From: Diploptera punctata
Lineage: Eukaryota > Arthropoda > Insecta > Blattodea > Blaberidae
Length of the DNA stretch: 64,000 nucleotides
Assembly: GCA_030220185.1 (NCBI GenBank)
Contig: JASPKZ010007250.1
Location: 2,383,501 to 2,447,500, forward strand
Reading direction: 5' to 3'
Shown: positions 52,905 through 63,639 of the stretch, one piece after another
How positions within the stretch are numbered: the stretch's first letter is position 1
Layout: each line of letters starts with the position of its first letter
Position numbers and translations under genes: made by a program
Notes under the pieces: model-generated
The model's input: only the letters and a program-made list of their open reading frames with translations
The model's database searches: none
Told to the model about the DNA's origin: nothing

Positions 52905-53960
52905 ACCATCGCATAACTAAGATTGAAATAAACTTTCATAGAAATATCTCACTATCAATCTACCAGTTATATTATACGGGTGCGAAACATGGACTCTTAC
53001 TTTAAGGGAGGAAAGGAGATTACAAGTATTTGAGAATAAAGTACTTAGGAAAATTTTTGGACAAAACAGAGATGAACAGACAGGCGAATGGAGAAGACTA
53101 CATAACAATGAACTACATGGTCTTTATAGGAAGCCAGATATAATAAGAACAGTTAAGTCTCGTAGACTGCAATGGGCAGGACATGTTGCACGTATGGGGA
53201 ATGAAAGACTTGCATGGAAGCTTCTTGTAGGAAAGCCAGAGGGAAAACGCCCAGTTGGTAGACCAAGAATGAGGTGGGAGAATAACATTAACTATGATTT
53301 GAGGGTAGTAGATTATACAGGGAATGATTGGAAAGCATTAGCTCAGGATAGGGATGTATGGAGAGCTTATGTCCGCGCGACCATGAACCTACGGGTTCGA
53401 TAGTGCCAGTGAGTAAGTAAGTATCAATATATACAGCTGTACAACTCTTCAATGCATAAACAATGCCAATAATCGCATATGGGATAGAGATTGTTTGGGA
53501 GCATCTGAAGACAAGCGACTTAAAAATAGGAAAAGCGTCCACAAGGTCTCCCTTTTAAAGAAAATTCTAGCAGTGTCTAGATTCACTCCCTCGAGACTGG
53601 TCTATGTACTAACAAGTGAACAGTTCTTCCTGGAATACCTCAGAATGCGCTACTACCACTAAAGCATACGAGCAACTGATACAAGAAAGAAGACAGAAGA
53701 GGGACGACATTCCTGAAGAATTCTACGGTAAGTCTGTCATGATAGATAGGAGCTGGTCTGAACCAAACAAGGAACTAAGGCACCAGGTAAACCGATATGC
53801 AAGTCCACGGCTTCGATCGCAAAGTGTGTGTGAATGTCTCTTACCATCAAATTGAAGACAGTTGCAGATGTAAACTATGCAGATTAAAATGTGCAAGATA
53901 TCTGGAATCGTGTTCCAAAGTGTCAATGTCATTAGCGCAATATGCCAATTAGTTAATTTT
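52905..53960 (+). pseudogene. LINE-q, split by RTE-A
   Basis: 52905-52959 and 53429-53960. With one copy of the 7-bp target removed, the frame reads on across the insertion (TKIEINFHRNISLSIY, then PIIAYGIEIVWEHLKTSDLK). Later segments are SRFTPSRLVYVL, RDDIPEEFYGKSVM, EPNKELRHQVNRYA and a broken CKLCRLKCARY finger. Frameshifts and a stop are present. Confidence 0.82.
52960..53421 (+). pseudogene. RTE-A, young 5'-truncated insertion in LINE-q
   Basis: Open from 52960 except one stop near the left part: YGCETWTLTLREERRLQVFE, GEWRRLHNNELHGLYRK, MGNERLAWKLLVGKPEGKR, GRPRMRWENNINYDLRVVDY. The 3' end is GTTCGATAGTGCCAGTGAG(TAAG)2. TSD TATCAAT at 52953-52959 and 53422-53428. Confidence 0.93.
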
Positions 53961-54105
53961 GCACGAATGTGCGCAATTATATTACTATTATTAAAAATAC
54001 CTTGACATGAATATTTTCTAACTATGGACTAGTGGGAGACTGATAATTTATGGAAGTTTTGATTATTGTAATTTAACAGAGTCAGTAGCTACCGACAACA
54101 CTGAT
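53961..54105. other. No recognisable feature
   Basis: No partner. Confidence 0.5.
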
Positions 54106-54245
54106 GCTATCAATAACAGTAACACATTTTGCTGATGATGGAAGCCCTTTTCCGAAAGGCCTACCGTTCTTAAAAGATAAAATAATAACCTAGTTGAGGA
54201 CGACGACACCTACCAGGTATCTATTTTAATAATTATTTTAGAAAA
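54106..54245 (+). mobile_element. Repeat K, partial
   Basis: CTGATGA-T-GGAA-GCCCTT-TTCC-GAAA-GGCC at 54132-54161, followed by GTTGAGGACGACGACACC, which mirrors the 56.4-kb copy. Confidence 0.7.
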
Positions 54246-54765
54246 TCAAAGTATAGAACAGGTGTGATGTTGGCTACAATGTGGAAAGAGAAATTGACTC
54301 CAAAATAAATAAATTTCAGACGGTGTGTGGAACAATACAGAGAACATTCAAAAATAAAATTAGAAAAGAAACCAAGATAAAAAATATATAATGTTATGGC
54401 GGTTCCCACAATATTGTATGGATGTGAAACTTGGGCTCCACTGAAAAAACAGAAGGATAGAATACAGACGGCGGAGATGAGGTTCCTAAGACAAGTAAAA
54501 AGGATGTACAAGACTTGATATAATAAGAAATGAGGATATAAGAGAAGAATTGAAAGTATAGCCTTTATTGGATAAAGTCACGAATTACAGACAGAAATGG
54601 ATTGATCATATGGATGGAATGAGTAAGGAGAGATATCCATTGTTAGCAAGAAATTATCAAGCAAGAGGAAGACGTGATGTTGGAAGACCTAGAAGACGTT
54701 GGGCTGATGCATTATGAAGTCGGAACGGGCAATTGCCTAATCCCTGGAGTGATGATGATGATGAC
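54246..54765 (+). pseudogene. LINE-h C-terminus, (GAT)n end
   Basis: CGTIQRTFKNKIRKETK, then frameshifts, a GCTRL-like segment with stops, IDHMDGMSKERYPLLARNYQ and GRPRRRWADAL, then (GAT)n. Closely matches 29933-30176 over the shared part. Confidence 0.88.
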
Positions 54766-54789
54766 TTTGATATATTTTATTCAACACTT

Positions 54790-54965
54790 TATTAATTTAG
54801 AAAATATGATTTTACAAGAATCTTTGGGGTTGTTAAAAAAAAGAGAGAATGGAGAATAATTAAAAATAGAGAATTAAGAATGCAATATCAAGGACCTTTA
54901 GCAATATCAAGGACCTTTAAACTAAAAACAGTTTTAGAGATTTTAGAAGACTTGTTATTTAATTA
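54790..54965 (+). pseudogene. LINE-b-like fragment
   Basis: RIFGVVKKREWRIIKNREL resembles the start of the LINE-b insertion at 33.1 kb. A 20-bp tandem duplication (GCAATATCAAGGACCTTTA) lies at 54880-54920. Confidence 0.5.
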
Positions 54966-55319
54966 AGACATACATTCTAATACTTAAAAAAAAACCTGTT
55001 CAACTCGTGTCCGAATCAGGGTCGGGCCGACGAATGAGATGAGATGCGATGAAGCCCCCTTACATTGAAGGTGTGTGAACAGCAAGAATGACGACCGACC
55101 ACGCCTGACGCAACATCACAAGGCGGATAAAATGAACTGAAACCTGTCCAGACTCCGCTCCCTCTATTCGAAACCCTAATAATTTTTACCCGGATAAAAT
55201 AGAAGGCCAACTTTTAGAAAAGTTTCAAGTAAAAAGAGGAGTAGGTAAAGGATATTCTTTTGGTCCACCCTGTGGTTTGTTCTTGATAAAACAATTAAAA
55301 TAATACATTTTATTCTTCT
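54966..55319. other. No recognisable feature
   Basis: A G/C-richer patch at 55010-55170 without family signals. Confidence 0.5.
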
Positions 55320-55324
55320 ACCTT

Positions 55325-56165
55325 ATCCCAGATTCAATGGTATTAATAGGCTGTTAGTTTATGCTGATGATATAGTATTATTGAGCGATAACGAGGAGAT
55401 ACTAAGGGCAACACGCATACTCTATTGAGTAACACTGGAAGTAAACATCAGTAAAACTAGATATATGTTCACATATAGAAATGCGTTATATATTGGAAAT
55501 GGATAACTAATGACAAATGAAGGAAATGTTTAAGATGTGGCTAATTTCAAGTATCTAGGAACAATAATTACAAATAAGAATGAGATGCACAGAGAAATTA
55601 AACATAGGCTCAAGTCTGGAAATGCGTGCTACTATGCATTGCAGAGACTCTTGACGTCCCAACTCCTTTCAAAAAATGTTAAACTGAAAATATATAAATC
55701 AGTTATTCTCCCAGTTACATTATACGGAAGCCAAACATGGATTCTTACTTTAAGGAAGGCAAGAAGATTACGAGTAGGGATATTTGACAATAAAGTTAAG
55801 AAAAATTTTAGGCCAATAAGAGATAAACAGACAGGTGAATGGAGAAAACTAAATAATAGTGAGTTACATTTATATGTATAGGAAGCCAGATATAATGAGA
55901 AAAGTTAAGTCTCGTAGACTGCGATGGGCACGAAATGTGGCACATATGGGGGATGAAATATATGCATGGAGGCTTCTTGTAGAAAAAGCAGAGGGAAAAT
56001 GCCCAGTTGGTAGACCAAGAATGAGGTGGGAGAATAACATTATCCATGATTTGAGGGAAGTAGATTATACAGGGGATGATTGGAAAACATTAGCTCAGGA
56101 TAGTAATGCATGGAGAACTTATGTCCGCGCGGCCATGAACGTACGGGTTTGATAGAGCTAGTGAA
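55325..56165 (+). pseudogene. RTE-A, RT box to 3' end
   Basis: VYADDIVLLSDNEEILR, a small deletion, FKYLGTIITNKNEMHREIKH, VILPVTLYGSQTWILTLR, EWRKLNNSEL, RRLRWARNVAHMGDE, GRPRMRWENNIIHDL and a GTTTGATAGAGCTAGTGAATTGAG end. A few frameshifts. Confidence 0.92.
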
Positions 56166-56408
56166 TTGAGTTACCTCACTCTTGATTTACCACTAAATGT
56201 TCGTCCCTAGTTTTCGTACAAAAAAAGAAGAAGAAAAAACTCCATTCCCAAATTGTGTCACATGTCTTGCCCATCTCAGTCCACGAGACTTAACTGTTCT
56301 TTTACATCTTGTTTCATATAAACATCATGTAGCTCACTATTATGCAGTGTTCGCCATTCGCCTGTCTGTTCATCTCTATTTGGTCCAACATTTTCCCAAA
56401 TAACTTAT

Positions 56409-56680
56409 TTTCAAATAAGATAAAAATTAAAAATGTACTGTTGGCAGGAGCTGTCGTCCTCAACTTTTTAAAATAACAACACATCAAGATCATCAACTTT
56501 TACAACGTCTTACAAACAAGAACTAGTAGCACATACTACTGAGCCTGCTGATGATGGAGGTTAACTTCCGAAAGGCCTCCAAATCATATTTTAAATACAT
56601 TATTTTAGAAAGTCGAGCACGATGGCTCCTGCCAACATGTATATTTTTAAAATTTTTATCTTATGACTATTCACCTCAAC
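56409..56680 (+). mobile_element. Foldback repeat K, best copy
   Basis: Inverted ends of about 60 bp: AGATAAAAATTAAAAATGTAC, TGTTGGCAGGAGCTGTCG at the left; complements at about 56600-56668. Motif CTGATGA-T-GGAGG-TTAA-CTTCC-GAAA-GGCC at 56548-56577. Confidence 0.82.
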
Positions 56681-56689
56681 GGAATTTTA

Positions 56690-56872
56690 TATGAATTTTA
56701 TTAGAATTGATTTATTCTCAAATAAATATGAAATTATTGTATTGTCACGGGTCCTCTACAAGTATACAAAGTTTCAAGTCGATCCGATGATTTTAAGTGG
56801 GTGAAAATCGCGTTGAAAGATTCCGTTACATAGATAGATAGATACAGGTCAAGCTAATATAAAGCGTGTAAA
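56690..56872 (-). repeat. Repeat L, minus copy with short (TATC)n
   Basis: Mirrors 36762-37190: GTGGGTGAAAATCGCGTTG, CCGTTACATAGATAGATAGA and GCTAATATAAAGCGTGTAAAA. Only three to four tetranucleotide units. Confidence 0.88.
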
Positions 56873-56888
56873 ATACTCGTAATCTTTT

Positions 56889-57331
56889 CATAAGTAATGC
56901 CACGAGTGATTTCCAAATTATCGATAAATTCACGACTCACGAAGTGAGGAGTGAATTTATCTAGAGAATTTGGAAATCAAGAGTGGCATTTGTTAGGACT
57001 ATTTAACGAATAAAATTAAGCTGTTTACTCACAAATCATTATTTAACTATAGTTATTTTAAATTATTTATATATTTAATGTAAACGGCGATGTTTGAAAA
57101 CAAATGAGAAACGATAGGTACGCTTCTACTGCTTCTTTTGTTTATCACTGCAACCAGATCATACTATTTATTGCCAAAGGAACGCAATATTGTAAGGAGG
57201 AGCTTTCTTTAATATGGTAATTATAACACTGATAAATATTTGGTGAAACACGACTCTGATTGGTTGTAAAACAGAAATCATTGAAACGTGATTGGTCATT
57301 GACTCCCATTTGGGGCATGAGTTAAATAGTC
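56889..57331 (+). mobile_element. Repeat D, internally deleted copy
   Basis: Full hairpin at about 56896-56990, inner ends GGACTATTTAAC and GTTAAATAGTC, and a deletion between GCAATATTGTAAG and GAGGAGCTTTC relative to 22246-22952. The outer side is an RTE-A fragment. Confidence 0.9.
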
Positions 57332-57419
57332 TCTTATACATACACACTCTTAAATTAAAAGACCACATAAGATAGGCCTATTTGGAAGAATCGCAGGTTT
57401 ATGTGCTTATTATAAATTA

Positions 57420-58269
57420 CTAGCGGCGTGCGGTGCTACTCCCAAAATAAATGTTAATGTGTTTTTACCTCCAGCAGTGCGCTGTTACACTTGCCCGGGA
57501 ATCTGCTTATGCCGATCTTCTTGTCATCAATGAAAGACAAAAATGTTTATTGTGAGCTATCCGTAGAAGATAAACATTTGCTGTCGCGGACTTTTTTGTA
57601 CAGTTTTTTTTAAGATGTTCAATTCTGTGTACATTAATTTGGTGTATTTGTTATTTTTTAGGCAGCGTAGGGGCCTAAGCCATTTAAGCATCAAAATAGG
57701 GACTTCATTTCATGTTTTTTCACTACAAAGGGTGATTTTTAGGAATGAATGGGTTGAGTATTACAACTCTCTTATAGCCTATGTTCATCCCCGGAATCTC
57801 CTGAACATTTTTCAAAAAGCCCCATCTCAATCGGATGAACAGTATGGCAGGGTATCTACTAATCCCGATCATCTTGGCATCAATGAAAGACAAACATGGT
57901 TAACGTGAGTTATCCGTAAAAGATGAACATATGCTGTCGCGGACTTTTTTGTAGAGTTTCTTGAGATATTAAATTCTGGGTACATTAATTTGGTGTATTT
58001 GTTAGGGTATAGGCAGCGTAAGCCATTAAACGTCAAAATAGGTATTTTATTCAACTTTTTTACTACAAAGTGTGATTTTTAGGGGTGAAGGGGTTGAATA
58101 TCACAACTTTCTTATAACCTATGTTCATTCTGGGAATCTCTTGAACGTTTTGCAAAAAACCCCATCAAAATCGTTTCAACGGTATGGCCGCGCACAGAAT
58201 ACGACAAACAAACCAACAAACAAACAAACAAACAAACAAACAAACAAACATTGATTTTTATATATTAGA
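57420..58269 (-). mobile_element. Helitron-like element with internal tandem duplication
   Basis: On the minus strand it starts TCTAATATATAAAAATCAATG (58269) and ends GCCGCTAG followed by T (57420-57423). It lacks inverted ends and a target duplication, which fits a Helitron. Two diverged ~350-bp copies of the same segment sit in tandem (about 57505-57860 and 57861-58200). (AAAC)n at 58212-58249. Confidence 0.6.
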
Positions 58270-58810
58270 AGATATAATAGTATCAAGTGAAACGATAAGC
58301 CGACTATATAAGTTATCTTCATTATGCCATTGCTGCAGGAAGACGAAGCATTTCTGCCATGCGATAAGAAGGATGGACAGACAGACGGACATGGTGGCGC
58401 AGCTTTGAGCGACGTAGGTTGGTGAATTCACTGGGGATCCAGATTACGCCCGGGGTTCAACATGCCAACGAGATAAACGAGGACACAGTCCCACGTACCT
58501 ACTGTTCAACATTAGAGCTACATACAGGTCACCAAACATTTGTCGACATTACATTAAATAAATATACATTATATTAATCAATATTTTTACCAAGGAACAT
58601 GACAAAAATGTACAAATACCTCAGGCATACCACAGAAAAAAAAAAAGCTAAACTACGTGATATAGCGGGGAAGTTTAAACCCCAGGGCAACATTAATATT
58701 TTACTGTGTGTCTGCCCAACTTGGCCTAACTTTTAACGTATCTACTAAAGCAGATAGTCTCACTTGCATGCGCAACTGTGAAGAGAGGGAGAAAGAGAGC
58801 CAAAGCAACT
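58270..58810. other. No recognisable feature
   Basis: No coding or repeat match. Confidence 0.5.
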
Positions 58811-59371
58811 AAATTAAAACATAAAATTATGAAAAATTTAACTAAAAGGTCCATCTCCTCAACTTTATTAAGTTATTTATCTGTAGCGCTTTCAAGACTA
58901 GTCCCATCATCAGCAGGATTCAAAACTGGTGTTTCACTGAAGATCTGGTAGAGGGAGTTACACGTACTGGGTGCGTTTTCATTTATCAGATGGCCGTTGT
59001 TGTTAACTGCCTTCAAAATTTCCATCTTCGCTAGATTATTTTCTCTGTGCATTACTGTTAGGGTATTTTCAATGTCAAATTATACGATTTCCTTCATGGC
59101 TAACGTGTTTTGCAAAGCTTGATTTTCCTTCTACTTGAATAAATAATACTCGAGGAATTGCAAATTTTAAACGCGGTTAACAACAATGACCATCTGATAA
59201 ATGAAAACACACCCAGTACGTGTAACCCCCTCTACCAGATCTTAAGAGAAACACCAGTTTTGAATCCCGCTGATGATGGGACTAGTCCCGAAAGCGCAAC
59301 ATATAAATAACTAATAAAGTTGACGAGACGGAACTTTTAGATAAATATTTCATAATTTTATGTTTTAATTT
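58811..59371. mobile_element. Foldback element P with two hammerhead-like motifs
   Basis: Inverted arms 58811-59021 and 59162-59371 (about 210 bp, imperfect) around a 140-bp spacer. Each arm has CTGATGA-T-GGGAC-TA-GTCCC-GAAA-GCGC (plus at 59270-59297; minus at 58886-58913 with GTCTT, which keeps G-U pairing). No reading frame of note. The arrangement recalls Penelope-like elements, whose terminal repeats can be inverted and are known to carry hammerhead motifs, but no GIY-YIG or RT sequence is present. Confidence 0.8.
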
Positions 59372-59427
59372 TGAATAATACCTAAACGAAACTTCATCAT
59401 GAATCTTATTAATGATAAGGCAACTAA

Positions 59428-59841
59428 TCTAATATATAAAAATGAATGCTTGTTTGTTCGTACTCTACGCGCGGCCATACCGCTGATCCGATTGTGATGG
59501 GGCTTTTTGCAAAAACTTCAGGAGATTCCCGGGATGAACAAAGGCTATAAGAGAGTTGTGATACTCAAATCCTACACCCTTAAAAATCGCCCTTTGTGGT
59601 GGAAAACGTGAAAAAAGTAGCTCTTTGGACGCTTAAATGGCATATGCTGCCTAAATCATAGCAAATACACAAAATTAATGTACACAGAATTGAATATCTC
59701 AAAAAGCTCTACAAAAAATTCCGCGACAGCATATGTTTATATTTTATGGATAACTCGCAATAACCATTTTTGTCTTTTAGCTCATTTATGCCAAGAAGAT
59801 CCAGAAAAGTAGATTCCCGGGCAACACCGAGTTCCCGCTAA
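59428..59841 (+). mobile_element. Helitron-like element, short
   Basis: Starts TCTAATATATAAAAATGAATG, the same 5' end as 57420-58269. Ends with GAAGTAGATT...CCCGGGCAACACCGAGT, a degraded hairpin block, and CCCGCTAA followed by T. 414 bp, preceded by A. It matches one unit of the duplicated 57.5-58.2 kb element. Confidence 0.65.
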
Positions 59842-59905
59842 TTCGTATAGGAGCTACCAGATGGCAGTTGAGACCGATTTCCCGCTACTTCTCGTAATAA
59901 GAGAG

Positions 59906-59931
59906 TATATATATATATATATATATATATA
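59906..59931. repeat. (TA)n microsatellite
   Basis: Thirteen TA units just left of a tRNA-like sequence. Confidence 0.95.
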
Positions 59932-59962
59932 CATAAAAGAAAAATAAATGTTTGTACTAGAT

Positions 59963-60033
59963 TTGCCTGGTTGCGTAAGTGGCAGCGCACTGGATTATCA
60001 ATCCAGATGTCCGGGATCAAATCCTGTCCAGGC
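59963..60033 (+). tRNA. tRNA-like sequence, probably pseudogene or SINE head
   Basis: 71 nt that fold as a cloverleaf: acceptor TGCCTGG/CCAGGCA (7 bp), D stem GCGT/GCGC, anticodon stem CTGGA/TCCAG with loop TTATCAA (ATC in the anticodon position), T stem CCGGG/CCTGT with one mismatch. The B box is imperfect (GATCAAATCC), and an ATC anticodon is not normal for a eukaryotic tRNA, so a functional gene is unlikely. Confidence 0.5.
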
Positions 60034-60054
60034 ATTTATATTTATTATCATGCC

Positions 60055-60060
<6 letters not shown>

Positions 60061-60092
<32 letters not shown>

Positions 60093-60440
60093 TTATTTTA
60101 GCTGGCAGAGTTAAGGCCATAAGGCCTTCTCTTCCACTCAACCAGCGAATAGTAAAATTATACAAAAATTACGTACATATTACAATTTTAAGATATTAAA
60201 ATACAGACTAAACAAAATACAATGATGATGTTATCTAATACTAGCTAATACTAACAAAAACATAGAATATAATAAAATTAAAATGATATAAAATAAAGTA
60301 AGTAGCTTCCTAGATGATTATTAATGGAATGCTCTATATAGTTGTTATGCAGTTAATGTTTTCATTGTGTCGAACTTAAGATATTAGTTAATTTGGATTT
60401 AAATAATGATAGCGATTGACAGTCCCTGACATGACTGGGA
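60061..60440 (-). mobile_element. LINE-r 3' end with (TAA)n tail
   Basis: (TAA)n at 60061-60093, TTTATTTTAGCTGGCAGAG, CTTCTCTTCCACTCAACCAG, then about 320 bp of UTR-like sequence. Confidence 0.75.
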
Positions 60441-60441
60441 A

Positions 60442-60445
<4 letters not shown>

Positions 60446-60478
<33 letters not shown>
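60446..60478. repeat. (TA)n microsatellite
   Basis: Sixteen TA units. Confidence 0.95.
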
Positions 60479-60481
<3 letters not shown>

Positions 60482-60781
60482 CGTATATCCTTACCTTCAA
60501 TATTCCTAGGACTCTAACCAGAAATTTTGATAATATTAAGATATAACAGTCTAAAAGCTTAGCATTACAAAACTAGCCGGTTTTGCAATATCACACACTG
60601 TACCATATTTACTGGGAACAGTCTGTAATAATTAAGTTCGGGATTTCTGGTGGAAGATTGGTAACTCGCATTGGGTATAATGCAAATCTGCAAGTGCTAT
60701 ATGACAAACTTATTTTCTTGATTTATATTTAAATTCTGTTTGTCCGTAGTGTTTTCAAGTGAATTTTATACAAAAAAAATT
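60479..60781. other. No recognisable feature
   Basis: No partner. Confidence 0.5.
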
Positions 60782-61039
60782 GACGGTAGGCAATGAAAAC
60801 CTCGTAACTACATCAGTCATTGAAAACCACATAACGCCAGTAGCCAGTACAGATATATGTGCTGCATAACCTGTTGAGAACACGGACTTCAAATTTATTA
60901 ATAACTTCACTTGTATTCTGTTGTCAAATAAGTGGGAACTTTTGCTGCATCAATTTTCACAATTATTTAAAACAGTTATTTTTTTCTCCTGTAAAATTTA
61001 CCAAAATGGAGTTACTAGGTTTTCATTGCCCACCATCGA
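60782..61039. mobile_element. MITE-like element with 28-bp inverted ends
   Basis: TGACGGTAGGCAATGAAAAC.CGTAAC at 60781-60809 mirrors GTTAC..GGTTTTCATTGCC.ACC at 61010-61037. No coding capacity and no obvious target duplication. Confidence 0.65.
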
Positions 61040-61523
61040 AATACTAGTTACCTTCAATTAAATATCACGTTCTCTGTTATGCAGTTGAAATGTGTCTACT
61101 TGATCAGCGCTGATAACCATTTTCTTCACAAACCACTGATGGATTTATTTTTGTGCGTATTATAAATTTTATTTAATTCCACAATAATGAAAAACAAAGA
61201 ACTAACCTGATTTGTGGGCCGTGAATAATAAATTTATATTTATGATACATTTAAATAATATAATAATTCTTTTTACATTTGTACAAGCTATTTATATATT
61301 TAAATAATGTGTATATTAGTTAATATTATTATAATTATAATTATTTAACACGAAAAGAACATTAAAATTGAAGACGTTGGATGTTTATAGAGTAAGACTG
61401 TACATGTCACAGCTTTCTTGATCCTCCAGTAAAAGTTTCGGTTGAGTTTTAACGAAAATGTACTTAATCACTGCTCTGTAGTTTTCTCGATATCTACAAT
61501 GTCAGAAAGAAGTATATTCGTGC
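61040..61523. other. No recognisable feature
   Basis: A/T-rich. Confidence 0.5.
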
Positions 61524-61745
61524 TGAACTATAATAAAATACTGACGTGCTAATTTTTAAAATTTGCACCTCAAAAACCATGTAAGTACTTGATGAACTAT
61601 AATAAAATAATAGGCCTATATGAAGAAATACTGAGTTTTAAAATTTCCATCTCAAAAACCATGTAAATACGCGATGAACTATAATAAAATAATATATGCA
61701 GAAGTACAAATTTTTAAAATTTGTATCTCAAAAATCATCTCTAAA
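61524..61745. repeat. Three-copy tandem repeat, 70-82 bp
   Basis: Units start GAACTATAATAAAATA at 61524, 61594 and 61676 and share TTTTAAAATTT..ATCTCAAAAACCATGTAA. Unit length varies by small indels. Confidence 0.85.
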
Positions 61746-61810
61746 ATTAAATCCGTAGAACAAAACCCCGCTAAAAACGGCATTCCACGTATTTTTAAAT
61801 CACTCTATCT

Positions 61811-62640
61811 TCTTCTTCTTCTTCTATCCAAGTCTTAGGCCTATAGGTCTGTTACGATCTCACTGACGAATTTAGTATCCAGCGTTTCCTTGGACAGCCC
61901 CGAGATCTCTTCCCTGTTGTAGCATATTCATTTAATGACTGGTTTTAACGAGTTCCTTCAATACATCATCATTGCGTTGTAATCCCACTTGGTGTACCCA
62001 GCTGTATGTCTTATGAATTTCATTTCACTGTAAGTTATCCTGCTCTCCTCTCCTTTCCTCAAAGTCCATGCCTCACTGCCGTAGCAAAGTGCAGATCTGG
62101 TTAAGGTTTTGTATAACCGTACTCTAGTATCTTCCTTGACTAGTGAAGGTTTCATTACTGTATTTATTATTCCCATAGTTTTATTAAAATTAACAATTCT
62201 ACTTGATATGTCTACTTCATACAAATATGTTACTGTATATCCAAGATAGGTAAATTAATTTCTCTTTCCAGTATTTTTTAATATATAGAAATTTTGCTAA
62301 ATACGGAGTATTTTCCACGAAAGCCATTACTTTTAAACAAAAGTGTTAATTTTCATATTATATTTGATGACTATTTTGTTAAAATTATAAACTGAACACC
62401 GTAATTCGTCTTGTGAAGGTGCCAGTAATGCCACATCATATGCAAAAATTAACATATCTAATTTCATATTTCTATTCAATTGTGTATGTCCATGACGTTG
62501 TTCTCTCCATTCTCTAATTATCTGATTCATATATATGATAAATAAAAGTGGCGATAGAGGGCATCCTTGTCTCACTCCCGTATGAATTTCCTGCCATTGT
62601 AATAGTTTATTGTCACCTCTTACTGCAATTAAATTAGATC
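61811..62640 (-). pseudogene. LINE-d, reverse-transcriptase palm to 3' end
   Basis: Minus strand: QEIHTGVRQGCPLSPLLFII (RT block), MLIFAYDVALLAPSQDEL (catalytic box altered from FADD to FAYD), a frameshift, KPSLVKEDTRVRLYKTLTRS, ALCYGSEAWTLRKGEESR, ITYSEMKFIRHTAGYTKWD, then broken tail and (GAA)n at 61811-61826. It matches the LINE-d copy at 51.5 kb in the GSEAWTL...AGYT region. Confidence 0.88.
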
Positions 62641-63420
62641 AGTAAAGGTTATACATACATTCAATAACATGAAACTCTATAATTTCAGCAATACAAGAAA
62701 GCAGTAACTAGACGCAATTATGCAAGAAAGCAGTATCATTATCTGTTCACATTTATTAGAGAACAGAAAAAAAATCAGCTTCTACACCAAACAATAAATA
62801 CTGTTTTATGAAAGAGTTTAATTTTAAAATGAGTGCGATTAAAATTTCCTGCAAATACCATTTGTCACTTATGACTGCAATATGAAGAATTTAATTCACA
62901 CATGAAGAAATAATTTCCTTAATAAATCACTGTATTGTAAACAAATACGTGCCCCACCTATCATGCAAGATAAATGTTTTCACGATAAATCATGCTGTTA
63001 TAAAAATACAAACAGTCGTGGATCATTGCATTTTCATAATATTACAAAAACTCAGACATTTTTCTTTATAATGAAATAGTTTCTATGGATACAACATTGT
63101 ATATTTCTATGAGCAGTTTAGTTGTATAATATTTAAAGAGATGACACTAGTGAAGTTCTTGCAATTTTCCCTGTATAAATATGTCGAGAACTTGCACAAT
63201 TTATTTTATTATTAAAAATTTATTCTCAATGCTTTTGAACAGTGGGTACTATAAGTTTATTCAGAATAATTTTTTGCAAAAGAATGTTTAGGTATAATAT
63301 CTGATTTGTTTAATTTCAGTCGAAAACAAGAACAAATTTCTCGATCTTATCTGCAGATACCGGGTTTTTACACCTTTGTTGAGTATATATATAAGTTCAA
63401 GATATTCGTTTCTCGTTCTC
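62641..63420. other. No recognisable feature
   Basis: No domain, no window repeat. Confidence 0.55.
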
Positions 63421-63451
63421 GGGGAATGGCCAGGTGTCCGTTCCAGGACAG

Positions 63452-63493
63452 GGTACCTTGCTACGTTTACGTAGCAAGTTGAGTACCCTGACC
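63452..63493. repeat. Strong hairpin
   Basis: CAGGGTAC-CTTGCTACG-TTTA-CGTAGCAAG-TTGA-GTACCCTG: a 9-bp inner stem with 4-nt loop, then an 8-bp outer stem, separated by a small one-sided bulge. Confidence 0.85.
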
Positions 63494-63639
63494 ACTGGGA
63501 ACATCAGTTATTATTTTTGCAATCCGCAAACTATTTAATTATTATTTTATAATCGTTTTAGTAGCTTAGATCGTATCAGGCAGGCAATGTCTTATTAAAT
63601 ATTGTTAGCATCGCAGTTTAAATTTTGGCGAAAATCGAC

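Larger units (their letters stand above)
56243..56887 (-). pseudogene. RTE-A fragment split by repeats K and L
   Basis: 56243-56408 (minus: LRWARHVTQ to FGPNRDEQTGEW region) and 56873-56887 (AAATACTCGTAATCTTTT). AAATA occurs at both junctions. Confidence 0.82.

Noticed and set aside
58886..59297. Calling the CTGATGA...GAAA motifs certain hammerhead ribozymes
   Set aside because: There is an extra nucleotide before stem II at every locus, and stems I and III with a cleavage site could not be placed, so they are reported only as hammerhead-like.
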